Of a DNA stretch of 26,168 nt, positions 21,151 through 26,168 are shown piece by piece. The stretch is from Acrasis kona (taxonomy: Eukaryota > Heterolobosea > Eutetramitea > Acrasida > Acrasidae): contig JAOPGA020000406.1 of the NCBI GenBank assembly GCA_026419775.2, positions 1-26,168 of the forward strand, written 5' to 3'. A program made the position numbers and the translations under genes. The notes beneath the pieces were generated by a model. The model saw only the letters and a program-made list of their open reading frames with translations, had not been told where the DNA came from and searched no databases. Each line of letters begins with the position of its first letter. Position 1 is the stretch's first letter.

Positions 21151-21162
21151 ATAAAATTTATT
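21150..21162. terminator. Overlapping poly(A) signals, kinase/small ORF
   Basis: AATAAA on the plus strand (21150-21155) overlaps the last base of the kinase stop codon. AATAAA on the minus strand (21162-21157) overlaps the stop of the small ORF at 21158-21352. This repeats the arrangement seen at the two other convergent pairs. Confidence 0.5.
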
Positions 21163-21352
21163 TCACAAAAAGACAAAACTCACATCTGAAAAACAACAAT
21201 CTTGTTTCAAGAGCTGCTTCTGTAGGTCTGACTTGCGTGTTACCATAAATTACTGCTTTTGGGTGTTGGCCATATGACGAGAAGTAAATGAATTTAGATG
21301 TCAAGAATGCCGCGCAGAATGCGGGGAGTTTGATGAAACTGCATTTTTCCAT
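21158..21352 (-). CDS. Small ORF, 64 residues, unknown
   Basis: ATG at 21352 on the minus strand opens a 64-codon frame ending 7 bp from the kinase stop. The sequence starts MEKCSFIKLPAFCAAFLTSKF and includes QHPKAVIYGNTQVRPTEAAL, which looks more protein-like than random DNA. There may be an upstream exon: CTTAAC followed by an AG lies about 40-60 bp upstream. I recognise no family; a small mitochondrial membrane-associated protein is one guess. Support comes from the AATAAA placement. Residues 5-11 are encoded by the 21-bp sequence repeated in inverted orientation at 21767-21787. Confidence 0.4.
   Translation of the reverse strand: MEKCSFIKLPAFCAAFLTSKFIYFSSYGQHPKAVIYGNTQVRPTEAALETRLLFFRCEFCLFVK
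21320..21340. repeat. 21-bp inverted repeat, left copy
   Basis: The 21 bases here are the exact reverse complement of 21767-21787, with 426 bp between the copies. The flanks diverge immediately. The left copy lies inside the small ORF on the minus strand. Confidence 0.8.
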
Positions 21353-22297
21353 CACATGTCGACATTGAACATTGGGCAAACACTATGCGCACTACAGGTT
21401 AAGTATCAACAGCTATCGCTTTGTCAGCTGCACCATTTTGAATTTTTGGCTCTTCTGAATCTTCATTTATTGGATTATGTTCTTGCTCTCTTGTTTTTGA
21501 ATCGATCGATAACACCGTACAAACAACGGCCAGTAACTGACATCATCTACATTTAAAATAACGTTTCTTAAAACATATGTTAACATGTTCAATTTGTTTT
21601 ACTTCCATTATGATGACACTTTGGCCTTAAATACGTAATGAGAAGACAAGAAGAACAGAATTAAGTTTGTTGTACGGTACTACTATCCCATGGAAACGNA
21701 AAAACCACAATAGACCGAAGCAGATACAGAAAGTTAGCATTTATTGAGAAAACGAATTAATGTTGAAGTTTCATCAAACTCCCCGCACATCCAGTTGTGC
21801 ACAAAGGTTTTCAAAATAATTCCGCACAATAAATTTGAGCACTTTCTCATAATATGACCATCTAATTAATTCCGAACAGACCTATACGTACTCTGAATTT
21901 ATTAACTGTTTGAATAATGTTCGTATTGTGGCATGGCTAATATAATGTGCGATGCCGTGAAACGTCTGGAAATGTTACATTAGGTGCAATAACATCATTA
22001 TAAAAAATTTTTCTTCTCTTGATATTTTCATCAACGAAGGTGATTACATCTTGATTTAAAAAGATACAAGTTCTCCAAATGGTTGTACACGCATTGTAAA
22101 TCTGAATATCTCACTTCAACATGCTTGTGTAGGTGGTGGTCAACCAACATACTAATTATTTTTGTAACGGTCAAGTATAAAAACTGAAACTGATAAAAAT
22201 TGAAACAAAACAAATCTAAAACAAAGACATCAGGAGACATCCTAAGAGGCAAAAACCATCCATGCCGCACATACTCTGCCGTTGAGAGCCATGCCGT
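21353..22297. other. Non-coding or decayed stretch
   Basis: No convincing gene. It holds the right arm of the 21-bp inverted repeat and one ambiguous base (21699). A minus-strand frame at 22154-22031 (ending in CNHLR) has protein-like composition but no recognisable motif or clear start. AGTATAAAAACT near 22174-22185 could be a TATA-like element for the spliced reading frame just downstream. Confidence 0.35.
21767..21787. repeat. 21-bp inverted repeat, right copy
   Basis: Exact reverse complement of 21320-21340. On the plus strand the copy continues a short open frame to a stop about 40 bp later, and this frame matches the reading frame of the left copy (SFIKLPA). That suggests a duplicated and inverted coding fragment. 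Confidence 0.75.
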
Positions 22298-22650
22298 ATG
22301 CTATTTGAGGCCACAACCGACAAGTACACCCTATAAAGAAGGTAAGTAACCCACTTTATCTTGACATTGACAAACTTTCTCAGATACCTTACGAAACACA
22401 CATTTGAACCTTACTCTGCCGGATTGGCGAAGAAGGTTGTGCATAAAGACATTGAACCAGGTTACTCACTGCCAAAGATTGATGCTATACATGTTGTACA
22501 GTCGGTCGGTGTTTCTGCACATCTTCGCGAAGTCAGCTGTTGCACAATCAAGGTAACGTAACTAAAAGTTCATATTGTCGCACTTTCATTTGTTACACTC
22601 ATCGCATTGTACAACAGGACATATTCTCCTGTGTGGTAAAAACCTTTTAG
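22298..22650 (+). CDS. Possible small spliced gene, unknown
   Basis: A tentative model: exons 22298-22323, 22384-22552 and 22618-22650 with GT-AG introns of 60 and 65 nt give about 75 residues beginning MLFEATTDKYLTKHTFEPYS. The middle exon contains KKVVHKDIEPGYSLPKIDA and then VVQSVGVSAHLREVS, which looks like real protein with no low complexity. The first donor used is the weak GTACAC; the stronger GTAAGT at 22342 would leave a stop in frame. Introns are longer than usual here. It may be a gene relic. Family not recognised. Confidence 0.3.
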
Positions 22651-23390
22651 GTTCAGTTTGGCTTGGTTTGGTTTGACTCGGTTTTTACCCACGTACACTT
22701 GCTTTAGGTTAACAATAGCGTTTCCCTCTGTGCCCTGTTGACAATGAGAAGTAAAGACCGTTCGATGCACAGCAATGTGCCTGATAGGTTTGCCCTGATC
22801 TGCCGGATTGGTGTAACGGCAAACCACTCACATCCTTCGTGTTGTGAGAACAAATCAGCAATCAAACCAGTTATGGATGTCCATCGCGGGCACCTACGAC
22901 ATAACATATAACTGGAAGGGGAGGTCATACTGTCACAGGATGCACATGGATTCGAAATCCGCAGTTTGGTGGGAGATGTTGTAAAAGTCAACGCTTAGAA
23001 CGCCACACATCCTTCAGGGGTAACAGTCGACGTCTTATTCTCTTCTGTTCCATATGTGTGGTAGAGTTGTTGTCCGAGGCATGAAAGTTCTCTACATGCT
23101 TCACTTCGTCATTTCAATCCCACTCAGCGTCGCCGGTTGCTTTTTGATGGGCAGCTAGGTGATGTAGGTTTAGGCAGAGTACTTCATATTCTTATCTTGT
23201 TAACTTGTAGTGGGGTTACTTGGTGAGCGTGTGAGGGGTCTCGTTAGAAGTGCTCACTACACTTTTGATGGTCCTGTCTTTTCCGTTTGACAACTGGAGA
23301 TGAAAACTTTAAAAGTAGTTCTCCGTTGTTGATGGTAGTATGTGAAACCATTTGGGAATAACGTCTACTGTCGCTGCGGTACCGTTTCGT
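22651..23390. other. Gap with G/T-rich tract and a possible gene fragment
   Basis: A G/T-rich imperfect tract with repeated TTTGG units lies at about 22648-22686. TCTGCCGGATTGG occurs at about 22416 and again at about 22799. At 22871-22998 the plus strand encodes SIAGTYDITYNW and, in another frame, GEVILSQDAHGFEIRSLVGD then a stop at 22998, which could be a worn C-terminal fragment of a small beta-rich protein. Nothing is seen in 23000-23390. Confidence 0.3.
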
Positions 23391-24225
23391 ATTGTTATCT
23401 GCTTATCCAAAGTACAAGAGAGAATGGTTCACAAGTACAGAGTCTGATCCAAAGTCCTTCTTCAAGCTTCGCCATCTCCTACTAGAAAGTACAACGACCA
23501 GAACAAGTACATTTTCCAGCAACAGATATCAACAACAATACATTTCACAACATTGTCCACACAACATCAACGACAAACGATCAATCCAACATCGTTCCGC
23601 ACAGATACACAACAAGTAGATAACAGCAGATAAACACAAACGCATCAAGAGCTTATTCGGTTCCCACCAAGATTCACAACGTTGTCGACACAACATACTA
23701 CACCACAAACACCAACGCTCACAACAACGCATCACGACCGATGGCACTTTTCAACAATCCAATCCAGAGTCCTTCTTTACCAGACAGCAATCCGACATTG
23801 TATCGCACAAGTACTCATCAAATGCTTTCGAACAACAACACATTACAACAAACGAAACGCCGACATCACCACGCCGCACAACATTTCAAATCTGAGCATA
23901 CCAACGTATATACATCACATCAGATCAAACATACATCATCACAAGCGGATACATTAATCGCATTACACTCCCACCTTCTTCAACAATCGCAAGAGCAGCA
24001 GACACACCACCCGCCACAACATTTCCAGGAAGCATTAAAAGACATTACACATATAGTCACTTGCAATAAGATCAACATCAAACTCCGCATGACTACAAAA
24101 GATTAATTCAACATGGTCGTCCAGAGACCATTTCGTCACCAACCTCCAGAGTATTTTCTCCTATTAATCCAATGTGCGCCGCCAACTGAGTATGTGCACT
24201 AGCCTTTGCACATTACAACTCAAAC
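23391..24225. repeat. A+C-rich region with degenerate direct repeats
   Basis: The plus strand is rich in A and C and poor in G. Related pieces recur: CAGAGTCCTTC-like at about 23456 and 23766; ACAACATTGTCCACACAACA at about 23548 with a near copy at about 23677; and a CGCACA-containing stretch at about 23597 and 23803. Long open frames here, such as 23741-24106, are dominated by His, Gln, Thr, Ser and Asn and are best explained by composition. No gene is supported. Confidence 0.5.
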
Positions 24226-24754
24226 GTAAATAAATGCATTTTCATTTCACTAATGGTGCGTAGTCTGGCAAGATGGATGACATTTTCAACACATACACAA
24301 CCATCACAATTTTCAACGACATACATTTACATCAAACCTTATCGTATGTTTCCATCCACAAACATTCTACGTTGGAGCGTGTCGAACTGTCATGCATTTT
24401 TCAACATCATGCACACTACGGAAGGTTTTTTTGTAAACATAATCCAAGATTACAAGAACCAAACCCATTGACCCCGAAATTATCATTTCACCAACAAAAC
24501 CAACTACAGCATTGTATTCCATAGACATTAACAAATACATTTTAACAAAAACCAATCCCATGAAGGAACAACGAAGTTTGTCTGAGATCCACTGCTGTAA
24601 AGAATAGACATTTGACAAGGAAAGAATAACCTAAGAGTGTTCTCATCACCCATATGGTGTAAGCACTTTATTATTACTTTTTCTAATGTAACGAATAGTC
24701 TTGTTGACAACAATCGAAACATGTTACAACTTTCAATCAAGGAGAAAACTTTGA
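24077..24754 (+). pseudogene. Worn upstream duplicate of the unknown gene at 25015-25855
   Basis: This segment aligns in patches with 24837-25335. Shared landmarks: a 14-base identity (24077-24090 and 24837-24850); a likely 5'-UTR intron (24226-24263 and 24964-25005) followed by nearly the same TCTGGYAAGATGGA start context; a 40-nt intron (24659-24698 and 25230-25269) ending CTAATGTAACGA-x-TAG; and a 31-base perfect match (24724-24754 and 25305-25335). The exon sequence between is strongly diverged and A+C-rich, and its frames do not stay open across the second intron. It looks like a dead tandem copy. Confidence 0.5.
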
Positions 24755-24798
24755 GATCACACATACATCAAATCATGAAGAAGCGATCACACATACAT
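24755..24798. repeat. Short 30-bp-period tandem repeat
   Basis: GATCACACATACAT occurs at 24755 and again at 24785. The 30-bp unit is repeated only about one and a half times. Confidence 0.55.
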
Positions 24799-25014
24799 TA
24801 AATAAACCAAACAAGAGCAACAAATTCCACTACATTATCAAACTCCGCATTGCCTACAACAGACCCAATCCAAAATGTTTGTCCTGGTTCCTCCCATTCA
24901 ACCATTTTCTGCAGGGTATGGCAGTAATCTTTTTATACATGTTTATTACATGCTATCTCAAACGTAAGTAAAATTGTGTTTTCATTTCAATAATGGAGCG
25001 TATAGTCTGGTAAG

Positions 25015-25855
25015 ATGGAAGCCTTTGTCGTCGTGAATGGAATCAACCACATTTACACCTATAGACCCAACTTTGAAAAACATTGATGCTTATGGATGTG
25101 AAATTGATTCTCCTATACATTTGCCAAAGGCCCACTTTATTGAGAAAAATCTAGAGCCCCACATACACCTGTGCACCATGACCGACAATTCTACATGCAA
25201 GGAATTCTCATCACCATCACAGGCATGCCGTAAGTACCTTATTATTATTTTTTCTAATGTAACGAGTAGGCAACATGAAGAAGATAACAATCAAACCAAC
25301 CACNTTACAACTTTCAATCAAGGAGAAAACTTTGACCATCAACATTTTTGAGAAATTATGGAAGTGAAATTGTTCATCAGGACAAAATGATTGAATCAAT
25401 CAAGCAGCCGATACTGGAACCTACAAGTGTTAAATGCTTGTGTAAGTCAACATATCGATGATGGTATTATAACGTTTATGATAACAACTTTCACCCAATA
25501 ACATTCACTTTTATCCCGTTTAGATTCCATTATCGCCGTGCCACCTCTGATCCAGAACATTTTCGTTGCNAAGATTGTTAAATTATCTCATCGTATGTAA
25601 GCAGAGAGTCCTTAAGAGAATGCACATGATGACCAGAACAATACAGTGTTGTAAGTAGACATTTTGCATTCTTTCTAATGTAACGATAGTTTGAATGAGA
25701 ACACAACAGCACATCTCGTGAGATTCTTTACAAGTTACTTTNAACGTTTAAATGGACAAGTACAAGCAGAACATTATGCGATGCATCATCGCAAGGGGAG
25801 TGGATTGAATCATACTTTTAGACTCATTGGTATAAATGCTATGAGGCAACTATGA
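25015..25855 (+). CDS. Multi-exon gene of unknown function, frames partly broken
   Basis: A likely gene with a 5'-UTR intron (24964-25005), ATG 25015, and coding introns at 25230-25269 (40 nt), 25442-25523 (82 nt) and 25651-25689 (39 nt). A stop lies at 25853-25855 and AATAAA at 25930. The exons read as plausible protein: MEAFVVVNGINHIYTYRPN at the start; RNMKKITIKPTTLQLSIKEK after the second intron; YSIIAVPPLIQNIFVAKIV after the third; and QAEHYAMHHRKGSGLNHTFR near the end. The frame changes at about three places outside introns, and three ambiguous bases (25304, 25570, 25742) fall inside it, so it is either decaying or poorly assembled. I do not recognise the family. Its upstream duplicate lies at 24077-24754. 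Confidence 0.45.
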
Positions 25856-26168
25856 CATTTGATTTTCAATGTCAAAAGACAGACATCATGCGGAGGCTAA
25901 CGCGTCCTAACTGATTCAAATCTGTACGTAATAAAATTTACATTTATCAAAACTTTTGATTTCCATCATTCTTTCTCTCAACATCCGAATAATGTCTTGA
26001 TTGCAACTGAAGGGGATCACACAATCACTATGAACGAACGTTGACTCAATTTGTAATCATCTGTCTTGATTTTATTGAACTCAACCTCTCCTTTCTATTC
26101 CATAGAACTGTAGAAAAAAGTAAGGAAGGAAAAATAAGTATAAAAAATAGACATGTAAAAATTACGGT
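25856..26168. other. 3' flank, nothing recognised
   Basis: AATAAA at 25930-25935 probably ends the transcript of the preceding gene. The rest is AT-rich sequence with no open frame of interest and no RNA gene seen. Confidence 0.4.

Noticed and set aside
22648-22686. TTTGG-rich tract as a telomere-like repeat
   Set aside because: Too short and irregular, and internal to the contig; treated as a G/T-rich tract only.
22940-22965. TTCGAAA resembling a tRNA T-loop
   Set aside because: The surrounding bases do not form a T-stem, and no acceptor or anticodon arm is present.
22570-22991. Two overlapping minus-strand frames with some protein-like text
   Set aside because: They overlap each other and the plus-strand model, lack ATG starts with context, and have no family match I can see.
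23741-24106. 121-codon His/Gln/Thr-rich frame
   Set aside because: Explained by A+C-rich composition and the lack of G-containing stops; no domain or splice context.
1-26168. CRISPR arrays, bacterial operons or retroelement genes
   Set aside because: No regular spacer-repeat pattern, no reverse transcriptase, integrase or transposase motifs in any frame I read.

Overview
The window is eukaryotic nuclear DNA. It has spliced genes with GT-AG introns, the standard genetic code, AATAAA signals at gene ends and families found only in eukaryotes (SPO11, TBC RabGAP, UCH deubiquitinase, AN1 zinc fingers, TKL kinase). Gene packing is very tight and nearly all introns are 35-45 nt. Together with a bacterial-type phosphoketolase, a bacterial-type PI-PLC and a large TKL receptor kinase, this suggests a free-living amoeboid or flagellate protist, for example a heterolobosean (Naegleria/Acrasis type) or an amoebozoan. 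The lineage is inferred; no species marker is present.

Layout. 1-34: possible N-terminus of a gene running off the left edge (minus). 546-1436: membrane-anchored short-chain dehydrogenase (+). 1662-4125: NCLX-type cation/calcium exchanger in four exons with one surplus base (+). 4159-5193: SPO11 (-). 5211-7707: TBC1D15/17-type RabGAP (-). 8042-9433: secreted PI-PLC (-). 9434-10284: intergenic with hairpins. 10285-12666: phosphoketolase (-). 12911-13748: unknown six-span membrane protein (-). 13835-14683: UCHL3-type deubiquitinase (+). 14705-16106: AIRAP/AIRAPL-like AN1 zinc-finger protein with a C-terminal CaaX box (-). 16258-17172: Nudix hydrolase (-). 17390-21150: receptor kinase with an RCC1 beta-propeller ectodomain, EGF repeats, one membrane span and a TKL kinase (+).

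The last 5 kb (21.15-26.17 kb) differ. They hold a small ORF, inverted and direct repeats, A+C-rich degenerate sequence, a duplicated multi-exon gene of unknown function whose introns survive better than its exons, and all four ambiguous bases of the window.

Most genes are unrelated housekeeping neighbours. UCH and the AN1 protein (ubiquitin/proteasome stress) meet tail to tail, and three convergent gene pairs share 3' ends of 33 bp or less carrying AATAAA on both strands. The most unusual gene is the RCC1-EGF-TKL receptor, whose layout parallels the plant CRINKLY4 receptor kinases.
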